From Bacteroidetes bacterium OLB12 (GTDB lineage: Bacteria > Bacteroidota > Bacteroidia > Cytophagales > Cyclobacteriaceae), in contig LNFR01000020.1 of NCBI GenBank assembly GCA_001567185.1, positions 1 to 64,000 on the forward strand: a DNA stretch of 64,000 nt. The letters run 5' to 3'. This document shows, piece by piece, positions 49,739 to 59,799 of this stretch; positions within the stretch are counted from its first letter, which is position 1, and each line of letters begins with the position of its first letter. A model generated the notes under the pieces. That model ran no database searches. It was given only the letters and a program-made list of their open reading frames with translations, and had not been told where the DNA came from. The position numbers and the translations under genes are program-made.

Positions 49739-50584
49739 TCAAGCTCCTACCAGGTCTGGTAGCGTAAGTTTAATCTGTTCCAGAATTTCATCATCAAATT
49801 TAGCCAGGTATAATGTTTTTGCTTTTACCAGTTGATCTACGGTTAATCCTTTTACGCCCCGCAAATCTGCCTTGTACAAACTGGCGTTTTCAAAATCGGC
49901 TCCCATCAGGTAACTGCCCGCTAAATTCGCCTCCATCAAAAAAGCATTTTTAAAATTTGCTTTGATCAAGAACGAATTTTCAAACTGTGCCTTAATCAAA
50001 AAAGCATCTTTAAAATTTGCCCCGCTGGCATACGCGCCATTCAGGTTGGCCTGGTTCAGGTTAGCATTTTCGAAATTGGTCTGATTAAGGCGTGTGTTTT
50101 CCATGTTGGTTTCGATAAGTGAGGAACTGGAAAAGTTGGCCGAATTAAGATTAGATCCTTTCAGATTTACATAGTTGAGGTTGGTGCGGGCCAGGTGGCA
50201 GTTTACCAGGTTAATTTCATGAATCTTGTGCCGGTTTAAACGCTTAATATTACCCACCGTACGAAAGGCCGCTTCATCCGACTCCCACAACCGAAAATCG
50301 TCTATCTCATCTTTATAAGTGCGAATCCTTTGGCGGGTTTCTCCATTCTGGTTAAGCCAGAAAATTAATATACCGATAATGGCAATGTCGAATATCATGC
50401 CATGTGCCTCTGCCAGAATCTGTTCCCAGAAATTATCGAAGTCTTTCAGGTAATAGGAAATACTTAGGCTTAGAACCAGAACGGTTACTCCCGCCAACAC
50501 AATTGTAGAAGTAAGCAACGGCTTTTCAATAATTGTATTGAACCGATCTACAATAGTTTCTTTATATTTCTTAAAGCGGGACAT
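49739..50584 (-). CDS. Membrane-anchored pentapeptide-repeat protein
   Basis: 281 residues. Two hydrophobic helices (about 22-50 and 62-85) are followed by a cytoplasmic array of A(D/N)LXX repeats from about residue 125 to 260, such as SNLNSANFSSSSL, TNFENANLNQANLNGAYAS and GADFENASLYKADLRG. The array should fold as a right-handed quadrilateral helix. Pentapeptide proteins can mimic DNA or act as scaffolds, and no role is clear here. It is monocistronic with its own terminator. Confidence 0.85.
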   Translation of the reverse strand: MSRFKKYKETIVDRFNTIIEKPLLTSTIVLAGVTVLVLSLSISYYLKDFDNFWEQILAEAHGMIFDIAIIGILIFWLNQNGETRQRIRTYKDEIDDFRLWESDEAAFRTVGNIKRLNRHKIHEINLVNCHLARTNLNYVNLKGSNLNSANFSSSSLIETNMENTRLNQTNFENANLNQANLNGAYASGANFKDAFLIKAQFENSFLIKANFKNAFLMEANLAGSYLMGADFENASLYKADLRGVKGLTVDQLVKAKTLYLAKFDDEILEQIKLTLPDLVGA

Positions 50585-50709
50585 ACGTTCAGGTCAGGCA
50601 ATACACGCACCTCTAAAATAAACTTAAAAAAATCAAACCTTTGCCAACAATACAAACAATATTTATAGAAGCTTTATCTCGTTGTAACAATTTAACGCAA
50701 TACGAAAAG

Positions 50710-52062
50710 TTACAATAAAAGATGAATGGTTAAAAAATAAACACCCAACCCTAACAAGTCGTTGGTTGTGGTAATAAATGGGCCCGATGCGAGTGCCGGA
50801 TTAAACCCAAACTTGTTTAGTACGATAGGTGTAATAGTACCTACAAACGAAGCAAACAACACCACAAAAAATAAAGCCAAAGATACCACCAAATTTAGTG
50901 GTTTGTTACCAAACACAATCCAGTTTACACCAAACACTACCAGCCCCAGAAAAAATCCATTCAGAAGAGCCACGCTAAATACTTTCAATAACCTTTTCCA
51001 TAGGCCCTCATCTACAAAACCTGGGTTGGCCAGGCTTTGCACCACCAACGAAGATGTTTGAATGCCTACATTTCCGCCAGTTGCCTGGATAAGCGGTACA
51101 AAAAAAGCGATAGCTGTAATTTGTGTTAGTTCGCGCTCAAAAAAACCCATGAACCGTGCACTGATTAGTCCGCCCAGGATTCCAATCAGCAACCATGGCA
51201 AACGGGCGCGTGTATTGCGCCAAACGCTGTCATCTTCTTCTACATCTTCTGTAATACCCGACATTAACTGGCGGTCTTCTTCTGCCTGTTCGGTAATTAC
51301 ATCCACCACATCATCAATGGTAATACGCCCCACCAGGTGGCCTTGCACATTTACCACCGGCACCGATTCAAGGTCATATTTACTCATTATCTCTGCCACT
51401 TCCCGGTCTTCCAAATAGGTTTCCACTGATACCACCTCTTCATCTAAAATGTCTTTCACAATGGTGCGTGGGTCGGTAAGGATTAATTTCTGTAAGGAGA
51501 CTTTTCCCAGCAACTTGTCGGAATCGTCCACCACATAAACGGTGTAAAACTTGGTTACGTTTTCGGCTTGCTTGCGGATTTCTTCTACACACTGCACCAC
51601 GTTCCAGTGGGCCCTGGCTTTGATCAATTCTTTCGCCATCAAACCACCCGCTACGTTTTCATCGTACCGGAGCAGATCAATAACCTGCGATTTAAGATCC
51701 GCATCCAGGCCGGCAATAATCTCTTCGCTGGTTTTAATTGGCAGCTCGTTCAGAATATCGGCTGCATCATCCGAATCCAGTTGATTAACAACCTCCGTAA
51801 TCTCGGCCGTTGTGTAATTGGTAAGAAAACTTTTTCGGGTGTCGCTGTCTAAATCGTTTATAATCTTAGAGCGAACATCAAGCGGCAGAAGATCCAACAC
51901 ATACTTGGACTCTTCCCCGTTAAACTCGTAAAGTAACGCGGTAATATCAGCCGGATTCACCTCCTCAAGCGAAGCACGGATAAATTCATTATCGCGCGCA
52001 TCAAGGGCTTGCTGGAAGCGATCCCGAAACTCTTTATTCAACTCAAATTCTAGGTGCTTCAC
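50710..52062 (-). CDS. mgtE: Magnesium transporter MgtE
   Basis: 450 residues in the standard order: N-terminal superhelical domain (NPADITALLYEFNGEE, LLPLDVRSKIINDLD), two CBS domains (about 130-255; DDSDKLLGKVSLQKLILTD, ESVPVVNVQGHLVGRITIDD), a connecting helix and five membrane helices (RLPWLLIGILGG, LIQATGGNVGIQTSSLVVQ, FVGTITPIVLNKFGFNPALASGP). It is a magnesium-gated magnesium channel. Its start overlaps the end of rsmA by 20 bases, so the two are coupled. Confidence 0.96.
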   Translation of the reverse strand: MKHLEFELNKEFRDRFQQALDARDNEFIRASLEEVNPADITALLYEFNGEESKYVLDLLPLDVRSKIINDLDSDTRKSFLTNYTTAEITEVVNQLDSDDAADILNELPIKTSEEIIAGLDADLKSQVIDLLRYDENVAGGLMAKELIKARAHWNVVQCVEEIRKQAENVTKFYTVYVVDDSDKLLGKVSLQKLILTDPRTIVKDILDEEVVSVETYLEDREVAEIMSKYDLESVPVVNVQGHLVGRITIDDVVDVITEQAEEDRQLMSGITEDVEEDDSVWRNTRARLPWLLIGILGGLISARFMGFFERELTQITAIAFFVPLIQATGGNVGIQTSSLVVQSLANPGFVDEGLWKRLLKVFSVALLNGFFLGLVVFGVNWIVFGNKPLNLVVSLALFFVVLFASFVGTITPIVLNKFGFNPALASGPFITTTNDLLGLGVYFLTIHLLL

Positions 52063-52834
52063 GGTGCAACTCCAATTGCCGGGTTAAAAAAATAAATTGT
52101 TCTACATCTAATTGTTCGGCCCGTTTCTCCATAAGCGAATGGGCCATCAGCGAGGCCGGCAAATTTAAAATTTTAAGTGCGTTGCGCAAGGTTTTGCGCC
52201 TGTTTTGAAACGCCTGCTTTACAACTGTTTTAAATAATACTTCATTACAGTCCAATTGCACCCGGTTATTACGGGTTAAGCGAATAACAGCAGACATAAC
52301 TTTAGGAGGCGGATGAAAAACCCCCGGTGGCACTTTAAACAAATACGTAACATCATAATAAGCCTGCAATAACACACTTAAGATTCCATACGTTTTACTG
52401 CCGGGTTTCTCGGCAATACGATCAGCCACTTCTTTCTGAAGCATGCAAACCACTTGTGTTACCTGGTTGCGATGTTCCAGTATTTTAAAAAAAATCTGCG
52501 ATGAAATGTTATAGGGGAAATTCCCTATCACGAAGAGCGGAGATGGGTACAACTGATCCAGGTTCAACTCCAAAAAATCACCATCGGTGATCTTATTTGC
52601 GAGCTGTGGATAATGTTCTTTCAGGTAGGCTACCGACTCACGATCAATTTCTACCAGGTGCAAATCAACCAATGGATTGGATACCAGGAATTGAGTTAAT
52701 ACGCCCGTTCCAGGGCCAATCTCCAGCACGTGCTGGGGTGCTGGCGGCAACTGCAAAGCATCTACTATGCGTTGGGCCACTTGTTTGTCCCTCAAAAAAT
52801 GCTGACCAAGAAATTTTTTCGGACGTACATTCAT
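52043..52834 (-). CDS. rsmA: 16S rRNA dimethyladenosine transferase RsmA/KsgA
   Basis: 263 residues. PKKFLGQHFLRD at the start, the SAM-binding EIGPGTGVLTQFL, motif IV NFPYNISSQIFFKIL and the C-terminal AFQNRRKTLRNALK. It dimethylates the two adjacent adenines near the 3' end of 16S rRNA. It is divergent from pdxA, with 91 bases between the starts, and is translated together with mgtE. Confidence 0.97.
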   Translation of the reverse strand: MNVRPKKFLGQHFLRDKQVAQRIVDALQLPPAPQHVLEIGPGTGVLTQFLVSNPLVDLHLVEIDRESVAYLKEHYPQLANKITDGDFLELNLDQLYPSPLFVIGNFPYNISSQIFFKILEHRNQVTQVVCMLQKEVADRIAEKPGSKTYGILSVLLQAYYDVTYLFKVPPGVFHPPPKVMSAVIRLTRNNRVQLDCNEVLFKTVVKQAFQNRRKTLRNALKILNLPASLMAHSLMEKRAEQLDVEQFIFLTRQLELHREAPRI

Positions 52835-52925
52835 AAACAGAACCAGATCGCATGCAAACTACGCACTATAAATTCAAAACAATAAATTTAAGTTAACTTG
52901 CCAGCCACACCCATTACTTTATACT

Positions 52926-53948
52926 ATGAGTTCAGCATCAGATAAACCCCGCATCGGCATAACCATTGGCGACCTGAATGGAATTGGTGCCGAAGTAATA
53001 ATTAAGGCACTAAGCGATGCCCGGTTACTTAACCTTTTTACGCCCGTAGTATATGGCTCTGCGAAGGTACTCTCTTTCTATCGGAAGCAAATGGGGCTCG
53101 AAGATTTCAATTACTCGCAGGTAAAATCCAAAGGCCAGTACTTTCATAAGTCTGTGAATGTGGTTAACTGCTGGGAAGATGTTATTGAAATTAACCCGGG
53201 CCAGCCCTCTAAACAAACAGCCAAAGCTGCTTTGCTTAGTTTGAAACGAGCCGTGGAAGATTTAAAAGAAGGCCACCTGGATGGTTTGGTTACAGGGCCC
53301 ATCGATAAGAATACAATACATGGTGAGGAGTTTCCGTATCAGGGCCACACAGAATATTTAACGCAAGAGTTTGGAGCAGGCCAAAGCCTGATGTTGATGG
53401 TGGGCGAAGGGCTACGGGTTGGGTTGGTTACCGAACATATACCGGTAAAAGACATCCCTTCATTCATTACCAAAGAGCGTGTAGAACTTAAGATCCGGTT
53501 AATGGAACTTTCGCTGAAACAGGATTTTATGATCAGCAAACCTAAAATTGCAGTACTTGGATTAAATCCGCATGCCGGTGATGAGGGCTTGCTGGGTAAG
53601 GAAGAGCAGGAGGTAATCAAACCTGTAATCAACGATCTGAAAACAAAAGGCAAACTTATTTTTGGGCCCTTTGCGGCCGATGGCTTTTTTGCCAGCGGCC
53701 AGCACAGCAAATTCGATGGTGTAATAGCCATGTACCATGACCAGGGCCTGGTGGCATTTAAAACCTTATCGTTCGAATCGGGAATAAACTACACAGCCGG
53801 GTTACCCTATGTGCGCACCTCGCCCGATCATGGTACCGCCTATAACCTGGCTGGCAAAAACATGGCCAGTGAAGGCTCTATGCGGCAGGCCATGTATGTT
53901 GCGTGCGAAATTATTAAGAACCGTGCACAGCAAACGATTGAAATTTAA
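52926..53948 (+). CDS. pdxA: 4-hydroxythreonine-4-phosphate dehydrogenase
   Basis: 340 residues. GITIGDLNGIGAEVIIKAL at the N-terminus; the metal-binding histidines are in GHTEYL, LGLNPHAGDEG and AMYHDQGL; PYVRTSPDHGTAYNLAG closes the family signature. It oxidises 4-phosphohydroxy-L-threonine in vitamin B6 synthesis. It heads the + strand gene run that leads to accC. Confidence 0.97.
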   Translation: MSSASDKPRIGITIGDLNGIGAEVIIKALSDARLLNLFTPVVYGSAKVLSFYRKQMGLEDFNYSQVKSKGQYFHKSVNVVNCWEDVIEINPGQPSKQTAKAALLSLKRAVEDLKEGHLDGLVTGPIDKNTIHGEEFPYQGHTEYLTQEFGAGQSLMLMVGEGLRVGLVTEHIPVKDIPSFITKERVELKIRLMELSLKQDFMISKPKIAVLGLNPHAGDEGLLGKEEQEVIKPVINDLKTKGKLIFGPFAADGFFASGQHSKFDGVIAMYHDQGLVAFKTLSFESGINYTAGLPYVRTSPDHGTAYNLAGKNMASEGSMRQAMYVACEIIKNRAQQTIEI

Positions 53949-54043
53949 AAAAACTTACATCGTTTTTTTGCCTTTTGTCCAATAGGGTACGGATACATCA
54001 CAATAAGTAATTACCTTGAATTGAAACCTATGAACCGGAGCGA

Positions 54044-54430
54044 ATGGACATTGTTACTAAAAAGAAACTTAACATTTTAATTCAGCTGGCCGAGGCAGAT
54101 AAACATTTTGCGCGCGCAGAGCGCGAAATGATCCTGAAAATTGCCAATGACAGAAAGTTTCCGGAAGAAGAAGTAAATCAGTTAGTTCGCAACCCCGAAC
54201 CTATCGATACCCTGGGGGCCCTATCCAACGATCAGAAGTTCGATTACCTGGTAGATTGCATTGAACTTATCTTTGCTGATCAAAAAATTTTTGAAAGTGA
54301 GGTTATTTTTACCAGAAGCATTGCCATTAAACTGGGCTTCAAGAAAAACGTAGTAGATTTTCTGATAGAAAATTCGGGAAAAAAACCACATACCGAATTA
54401 AAAAGTACCGTTTTTGCAGAATACTGGTAA
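54044..54430 (+). CDS. TerB-like helical protein
   Basis: 128 residues, all helical by composition, with the TerB-type start LNILIQLAEADKHFARAEREMI and a second helix pair KFDYLVDCIELIFADQKIFESEV. TerB domains bind metal and are linked to stress responses, but small stand-alone copies are of unknown role. It sits between pdxA and the DUF177 gene on the same strand. Confidence 0.7.
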   Translation: MDIVTKKKLNILIQLAEADKHFARAEREMILKIANDRKFPEEEVNQLVRNPEPIDTLGALSNDQKFDYLVDCIELIFADQKIFESEVIFTRSIAIKLGFKKNVVDFLIENSGKKPHTELKSTVFAEYW

Positions 54431-54514
54431 TAAAATCCGCGCCTTCCACATCGCGCCATAAAATCCTCAAAAAAGCGGTTTCAAAAGGGGTAAATCCAAT
54501 AAATACTGATAAAT

Positions 54515-55062
54515 TTGCCCGCTCATTTTAAAAACCTTCGGGTTTTGAGAGAATTTGCAATCAATATTATCGGCCTGAGTAAAAAGGCTCATCTTTTCAA
54601 TTTTCACCTTGAAAAGGGCTTTTTTGAAAAGTATGGTTCAGAGGCTGTATCGGATGGCCGGTTTGATATTGAAGTAATTCTTGATAAAAAGAGACGTTCA
54701 TTGAGGTAGAATTTAATATTTCCGGGCAGGCAGTTTTGGTATGCGATCGCACACTCGATCTGTTTGATTTTCCAATTAACAAAAGTCACAAAGTGGTGTT
54801 TAAATACGGAGAAGAAGCCCAGGAAATAAGCGATGAAATCGTGATTATTACGCGCGATCAGGACAGCATTGACCTGGGACAGTATTTTTACGAGTTTATT
54901 GCATTAGCAATTCCTATGAAAAAGTTGCACCCGCGCTTTGCCAATGAGGCGGAGAACGACCAATTTATAGTTTACTCTACCGCGCAAAATGAAACTGAAG
55001 AAAGTGACAAAGAAAATGATGCGATTGATCCCCGTTGGGAAAAATTGAAAAAGTTGAAATAA
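54515..55062 (+). CDS. yceD: DUF177/YceD-family protein, one frameshift
   Basis: About 182 residues when joined. The N-terminal part LREFAINIIGLSKKAHLFNF is the Bacteroidota form of DUF177, and the C-terminal part has the conserved VLVCDRTLDLFDFPI and YEFIALAIPMKKLHP. One A is missing in the A5 run at 54686-54690; restoring it joins LDKKETFIEVEFNISGQ. No ATG fits the start; TTG at 54515 or 54545 is used here. DUF177 genes usually precede rpmF and may assist 23S rRNA processing or ribosome assembly; that role comes from other bacteria. Confidence 0.85.
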
Positions 55063-55095
55063 AAAGAATAAGTAAAAAGTTAAATACAACAGGTT

Positions 55096-55287
55096 ATGCC
55101 AAATCCAAAACGTAAGACCTCGAAAACCAGAAGAGATAAGAGAAGAACACATTATAAGGCTACCCCCAAACAATTGGTTGTGTGCCCTACTACTGGCGAA
55201 AATCACCTACCCCACCGCGCTTTCTGGCACGAAGGCAAACTTTACTTTAAGGGTAATGTGGTAATGGAGAAAGAAGTTCTGGCTTAA
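55096..55287 (+). CDS. rpmF: Ribosomal protein bL32
   Basis: 63 residues beginning [20 protein letters not shown], the universal L32 start. The usual zinc CxxC pairs are not complete; only one cysteine ([10 protein letters not shown]) remains, so this is the zinc-independent form. It follows the DUF177 gene by 33 bases, the conserved pairing. Confidence 0.97.
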   Translation: MPNPKRKTSKTRRDKRRTHYKATPKQLVVCPTTGENHLPHRAFWHEGKLYFKGNVVMEKEVLA

Positions 55288-55380
55288 TACGCCATGCGCG
55301 TCTGCGAAAGCAAAACCCGTTTAATTCTCCATCAGCTTCTCGAAATCACGAAAAGCATAACTAACGTATGTGTTATTAAT

Positions 55381-55410
55381 GCCCGATTGGTAAACAATCG
55401 GGCCTTTGTT
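55381..55410 (+). terminator. Intrinsic terminator between rpmF and fabH
   Basis: An 8-base stem (GCCCGATT with AATCGGGC) with a 7-base loop, followed by CTTTGTTTTTA. It ends 42 bases before the fabH start and may separate ribosomal from lipid transcription units. Confidence 0.85.
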
Positions 55411-55451
55411 TTTATAAGCTGTTTAAGAATTAACCACACACGATAAAAAAT

Positions 55452-56450
55452 ATGAGTAAGATCAAAGCGGCCATTACCGGAGTTGGTGGATACGTTCCCG
55501 ACTACATTCTTACCAACAAGGAGTTGGAGACTATGGTAGAAACAAACGATGAGTGGATTACCACGCGCACAGGGATAAAGGAAAGACGAATTCTGAAGGG
55601 TGATAACCAGGGTGTATCCGTAATGGGTATTGCCGCTGTTAAAGACATGCTGGCAAAAACCAAGACCGATCCTAAAGAAATTGATGCAATCATTTTTGCC
55701 ACCGTAACCCCCGACATGACATTTCCGGCTACCGCAAACATTGTGGCAACGGCCGTGGGCGCAACCAATGCATTTAGCTTTGATATGGGAGCAGCCTGCT
55801 CGGGCTTTATTTATGCATTGGCAACAGGGGCCAGCTTCATACAATCGGGCGTGTATAAAAAAGTCATTGTAATAGGAGGCGATAAAATGTCATCCATTAT
55901 CGATTACACCGATCGTACCACCTGCATTATTTTTGGCGATGGTGCCGGTTGTGTTTTACTGGAACCTACCACGGAAGATGTTGGTGTAATGGATTGGGAA
56001 TTACGAAGCGATGGCAGTGGAGAACAATTTCTGCACATGAAAGCCGGAGGCAGCCGCAACCCCGCCTCTAGTGAAACTATTGCCAAACGCGAACACTATG
56101 TGTACCAGGCAGGCTCAGCCGTATTTAAGTTTGCCGTTACCAATATGGCCGATATTTCAGCACAAGTGGCTGAACGCAACAACCTGAATGCGGATACCAT
56201 AACCTGGCTGGCTCCACACCAGGCCAACAAACGCATTATCGATGCAACCGCCCAACGCGTAGGTATTAGCGATGAAAAAGTGATGATGAACATTGAGCGC
56301 TATGGCAATACCACAGCCGGCACCATTCCGCTCCTTTTGTGGGACTACGAAAAACAATTAAAAAAAGGTGATAACATCCTGATGGCTGCCTTTGGCGGAG
56401 GTTTTACCTGGGGTGCCGTTTATGTAAAATGGGCTTACAATGGTCAATAA
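55452..56450 (+). CDS. fabH: 3-oxoacyl-ACP synthase III
   Basis: 332 residues. The catalytic cysteine is C116 in [13 protein letters not shown], the histidine in [11 protein letters not shown], and the asparagine in [25 protein letters not shown] is the usual N-terminal signature. It starts fatty acid synthesis by joining acetyl-CoA to malonyl-ACP. The plsX gene, which often lies between rpmF and fabH in other bacteria, is absent here. Confidence 0.97.
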   Translation: MSKIKAAITGVGGYVPDYILTNKELETMVETNDEWITTRTGIKERRILKGDNQGVSVMGIAAVKDMLAKTKTDPKEIDAIIFATVTPDMTFPATANIVATAVGATNAFSFDMGAACSGFIYALATGASFIQSGVYKKVIVIGGDKMSSIIDYTDRTTCIIFGDGAGCVLLEPTTEDVGVMDWELRSDGSGEQFLHMKAGGSRNPASSETIAKREHYVYQAGSAVFKFAVTNMADISAQVAERNNLNADTITWLAPHQANKRIIDATAQRVGISDEKVMMNIERYGNTTAGTIPLLLWDYEKQLKKGDNILMAAFGGGFTWGAVYVKWAYNGQ

Positions 56451-56518
56451 CCTACATCCCTGTATCCAATATAACTTGATATTAACCATTTCATTTGTAA
56501 ATTAAAGTTTGATTTTAA

Positions 56519-57085
56519 ATGGCAACTATTTCTGATCTAAGCAAAGGAAACTACATCCGCTACAATGGCGAGGTAGTACAAGTAGAAGAACTCATACACC
56601 GCACCCCCGGCAACCTGCGTGCATTCTACCAGGTAAAAATGCGTAGTGTGCGCACGGGTAAAATTGTGGAAAACCGTTTTCGCCCTGGTGATGCTGTTGA
56701 TCTGTTGCGTGTAGAAACCAAAGAATACCAATACCTATATGCTGATGGCGACAGCCTGGTGTGTATGGATAACAACACCTTTGAACAAGTTTACATTGAT
56801 AAAGCATTGTTAGGTCAATCCGTAAACTACATTAAAGAAGGCGTTACCTTATTGATTGCATTTGAAAACGGAACCAATCCAATTACTGCCGAGCCTCCTT
56901 CGCATGTAGTTGTAAACGTAACTTATACCGAGCCCGGACTGGCCGGTGATACCGCCACCCGAACCCTTAAAGCAGCCACCATTGAAACCGGTGCAGAAAT
57001 TCGGGTGCCCTTATTTGTAAATACAGGCGATAACATTAAGATTAAAGCTGATACCGGTGAATATGTTGAACGCGTGAAAGAATAA
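56519..57085 (+). CDS. efp: Translation elongation factor P
   Basis: 188 residues, all three domains present. The loop that reaches the P-site tRNA reads RTPGNLRAF, so an asparagine (N32) stands where many bacteria have a modified lysine or arginine at the tip. No EpmA or EarP partner is in this window. It relieves stalling at proline runs. It sits directly before accB with four bases between. Confidence 0.96.
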   Translation: MATISDLSKGNYIRYNGEVVQVEELIHRTPGNLRAFYQVKMRSVRTGKIVENRFRPGDAVDLLRVETKEYQYLYADGDSLVCMDNNTFEQVYIDKALLGQSVNYIKEGVTLLIAFENGTNPITAEPPSHVVVNVTYTEPGLAGDTATRTLKAATIETGAEIRVPLFVNTGDNIKIKADTGEYVERVKE

Positions 57086-57089
57086 AATC

Positions 57090-57644
57090 ATGGCAACAAA
57101 AAAAACTACTGCTGGCGCAAATGGAAAAAATGCTGGCAATAACGAACCCACAAAAAAAGCTGAAATGAAAACTTCTGAAATCCGTGATCTTATCGACTTC
57201 ATCGCTCAATCGGGCCTGAACGAAGTTGATATTGAAACCAAAGAATTAAAGCTTCATGTAAAACGCGAGCCCGATCAAAAAGTAATCAAATCCTCCGCTC
57301 CGGTAATTGCCGCTCCGGTTTCAGTAGCACCCGCAGCCGTTACTGCGCCAGCCGTAACTCAAACTCCGGTTAAAACAGAAAAACCCGCAGCGTCCGGTAA
57401 AAACACGGTAGAAATTAAATCGCCCATGATCGGTACCTTCTACCGCTCGGCCAATCCCGATTCGCCCGCATTCGCATCGGTAGGCGATAAAATTTCAAAG
57501 GGGCAAACCGTTTGTATTATCGAAGCCATGAAGTTGTTCAACGAAATTGAATCTGAATTTTCAGGCACGGTAACCAAAGTGCTGGTTGAAAATGCCACAC
57601 CGGTTGAATACGACCAGGTGTTGTTTGTAGTAGAACTTGATTAA
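57090..57644 (+). CDS. accB: Biotin carboxyl carrier protein of acetyl-CoA carboxylase
   Basis: 184 residues. A helical N-terminal part (IRDLIDFIAQSGLNEVDIE) and an Ala/Pro/Val-rich flexible linker (about 68-100) lead to the biotinyl domain, where biotin attaches to K148 in IEAMKLFNE. SPMIGTFYRSANPDSPAF is the family signature. It carries CO2 between the two half reactions of acetyl-CoA carboxylase. Confidence 0.97.
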   Translation: MATKKTTAGANGKNAGNNEPTKKAEMKTSEIRDLIDFIAQSGLNEVDIETKELKLHVKREPDQKVIKSSAPVIAAPVSVAPAAVTAPAVTQTPVKTEKPAASGKNTVEIKSPMIGTFYRSANPDSPAFASVGDKISKGQTVCIIEAMKLFNEIESEFSGTVTKVLVENATPVEYDQVLFVVELD

Positions 57645-57681
57645 TTAGTGCTGCTGGTTGCCGGCTGCTCGTTACTTGTTG

Positions 57682-57706
57682 CCAGAAACCAGAAACCAGA
57701 AACCAG
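57682..57706 (+). repeat. Heptamer tandem repeat CCAGAAA, 3.6 copies
   Basis: Three exact copies and a partial one lie between accB and accC, ending three bases before the accC ATG. A change in copy number would move the accC start relative to upstream sequence. Confidence 0.85.
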
Positions 57707-57708
57707 TT

Positions 57709-59058
57709 ATGTTTAAAAAAATATTAATTGCCAATCGGGGTGAAATTGCATTGCGCGTAATCCGTACATGCAAAGAAATGGACATTAAGACAGTGGCCGT
57801 CTATTCTACTGCCGATAAAGAAAGTTTGCATGTTCGCTTTGCTGACGAAGCCGTGTGCATTGGTGCTGCTCCCAGCAAAGAATCATACCTCAACATTCCG
57901 CGCATTATTTCGGCTGCCGAAATAACCAATGCCGATGCGATCCATCCTGGCTATGGTTTCCTTTCTGAAAATGCGGAGTTCTCGGCTGTGTGTCATGAAT
58001 ACGGAATCAAATTTATCGGGCCAACCCCAGAAATGATCCGTGCGATGGGCGACAAGGCAACTGCAAAAGCTACCATGATTAAAGCCGGTGTACCTTGTAT
58101 TCCGGGTTCGGATGGCCTGCTAGAATCTATGGAGCAAGGCATGAAAATAGCCAAACAGATTAAGTACCCGGTAATTGTAAAAGCAACAGCCGGAGGCGGT
58201 GGTAAAGGTATGCGCATCATTAACGATGAGTCGGAGTTTAAAAAAGCATGGGATGATGCCAAACGTGAAGCAGGTGCTGCCTTTGGTAACGATGGCTTGT
58301 ATCTCGAAAAATTTATTGAAGAACCACGCCACATCGAAATACAGATTGTGGGCGATCAATACGGCAAAGTATGCCACCTTTCTGAGCGCGATTGCTCCAT
58401 ACAACGCAGGCACCAGAAGTTAGTAGAAGAAACACCCAGCCCGGTTCTAAACCAGGAACTGCGCGAAAAGATGGGCGAAGCTGCCATTAAAGGTGCCAAA
58501 GCCATTAATTATGAAGGTGCCGGTACCATCGAGTTTCTGGTGGATAAACATGGCGACTTCTATTTCATGGAGATGAACACCCGTATTCAGGTAGAGCACC
58601 CCATAACAGAAGAGGTTACCAATTACGATTTGATTAAAGAACAGATTAAGGTGGCGGCCGGTGTACCCATTAGTGGTACCAACTACTATCCCATGTTGTT
58701 CTCGATGGAGTGTCGCATCAATGCTGAAGATCCGGGCAACGGCTTCCGCCCTTCGCCTGGCAAAATCATAAACTTACACAAACCGGGTGGCCATGGCGTG
58801 CGAGTGGATAGCCACGCGTATGCAGGCTATACCATTCCGGCTAACTACGATTCGATGATTGGTAAGTTGATTGTAACCGGCCAATCGCGCGAAGAAGTAA
58901 TTACACGCATGAAACGTGCACTGAGCGAGTTTGTGATTGAAGGCGTAAAAACCACCATTCCTTTTCATTTGAAGTTGATGGATAACCCCACTTTCCGATC
59001 AGGAAAGTTTACCACCAAGTTTTTAGAAACCAGTTTTGATTTTTCAGATTTGAAGTAA
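57709..59058 (+). CDS. accC: Biotin carboxylase subunit of acetyl-CoA carboxylase
   Basis: 449 residues from the Met at 57709 ([19 protein letters not shown]), the standard start. ATP-grasp motifs: [10 protein letters not shown]-like [46 protein letters not shown] and [14 protein letters not shown]. It carboxylates biotin on AccB with ATP and bicarbonate. An upstream in-frame ATG at 57658 would add 17 residues coded by the heptamer repeat and is rejected. Confidence 0.97.
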   Translation: MFKKILIANRGEIALRVIRTCKEMDIKTVAVYSTADKESLHVRFADEAVCIGAAPSKESYLNIPRIISAAEITNADAIHPGYGFLSENAEFSAVCHEYGIKFIGPTPEMIRAMGDKATAKATMIKAGVPCIPGSDGLLESMEQGMKIAKQIKYPVIVKATAGGGGKGMRIINDESEFKKAWDDAKREAGAAFGNDGLYLEKFIEEPRHIEIQIVGDQYGKVCHLSERDCSIQRRHQKLVEETPSPVLNQELREKMGEAAIKGAKAINYEGAGTIEFLVDKHGDFYFMEMNTRIQVEHPITEEVTNYDLIKEQIKVAAGVPISGTNYYPMLFSMECRINAEDPGNGFRPSPGKIINLHKPGGHGVRVDSHAYAGYTIPANYDSMIGKLIVTGQSREEVITRMKRALSEFVIEGVKTTIPFHLKLMDNPTFRSGKFTTKFLETSFDFSDLK

Positions 59059-59081
59059 ACTAGTTGGGTTTGAAGATTTTA

Positions 59082-59118
59082 AAATCCCTCGTCTTAAAAG
59101 GGCGGGGGATTTTTTGTT
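59082..59118 (+). terminator. Intrinsic terminator after accC
   Basis: Stem AAATCCCTCG with CGGGGGATTT (one wobble pair) around an 11-base loop, followed by TTTTGTTTTATT. It should end the fabH-efp-accB-accC transcript. Confidence 0.85.
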
Positions 59119-59274
59119 TTATTAGCCTTCGTAGCCAGAAAACAGGAAATTAAAAAATCAAAATTACTTTGAAATTAACCACACGCTCGCTAAATTTTTC
59201 TACTCGACACAAAGAGAAATAAACTATTAAAGGCAATTGATGTTTACAACGCAGAGATGAAATAATCATCTTTT

Positions 59275-59799
59275 ATGAAGCTCAAACCCGAACTAACCAC
59301 TACCCTTCTCACCAATCACCAGGAGTTTCAAAGCTACCTGGCCGGTTTAAATGCCGAACAATTGGTTATCAGTAAAAACAACAAGTGGAGTGCCGTACAA
59401 CAATTAGAACATATCTGTTTATCGGTACAACCAGTAAGGTTGGCCTTTACACTTCCTAAATTTTTGTTGCGTGCGTTATTTGGAAAAGCAAATCGCGCCA
59501 GCCGAACATACACAGAGCTTATTTCGAAATACAAAGCAAAACTACAGGCTGGCGGCCGTACCAGCGGAAGGTTTATACCCGCAACCAGTAATGTGAAAAA
59601 TTATCAACGCCTAAATGTTCGCCTAACCAAAGAAGTAAAAGGGCTTGCTGCTAAAATCAACCGGTTCTCAGAAGCGGAATTAGACCTTTATATTCTACCC
59701 CATCCCCTATTGGGAAAACTTACGCTGCGCGAAATGATTTGTTTTACATGTTATCACGTGCAACATCATCAGGAATTAACGAAACAAAATCTATCCTAA
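59275..59799 (+). CDS. DinB-like four-helix-bundle protein
   Basis: 174 residues. The metal-binding histidines of the DinB/YfiT fold are in LEHICLSV and the C-terminal TCYHVQHHQE; WSAVQQLEH is the usual helix 2 start. Members act in thiol transfer or detoxification, but most are unassigned. It stands alone after the accC terminator. Confidence 0.8.
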   Translation: MKLKPELTTTLLTNHQEFQSYLAGLNAEQLVISKNNKWSAVQQLEHICLSVQPVRLAFTLPKFLLRALFGKANRASRTYTELISKYKAKLQAGGRTSGRFIPATSNVKNYQRLNVRLTKEVKGLAAKINRFSEAELDLYILPHPLLGKLTLREMICFTCYHVQHHQELTKQNLS

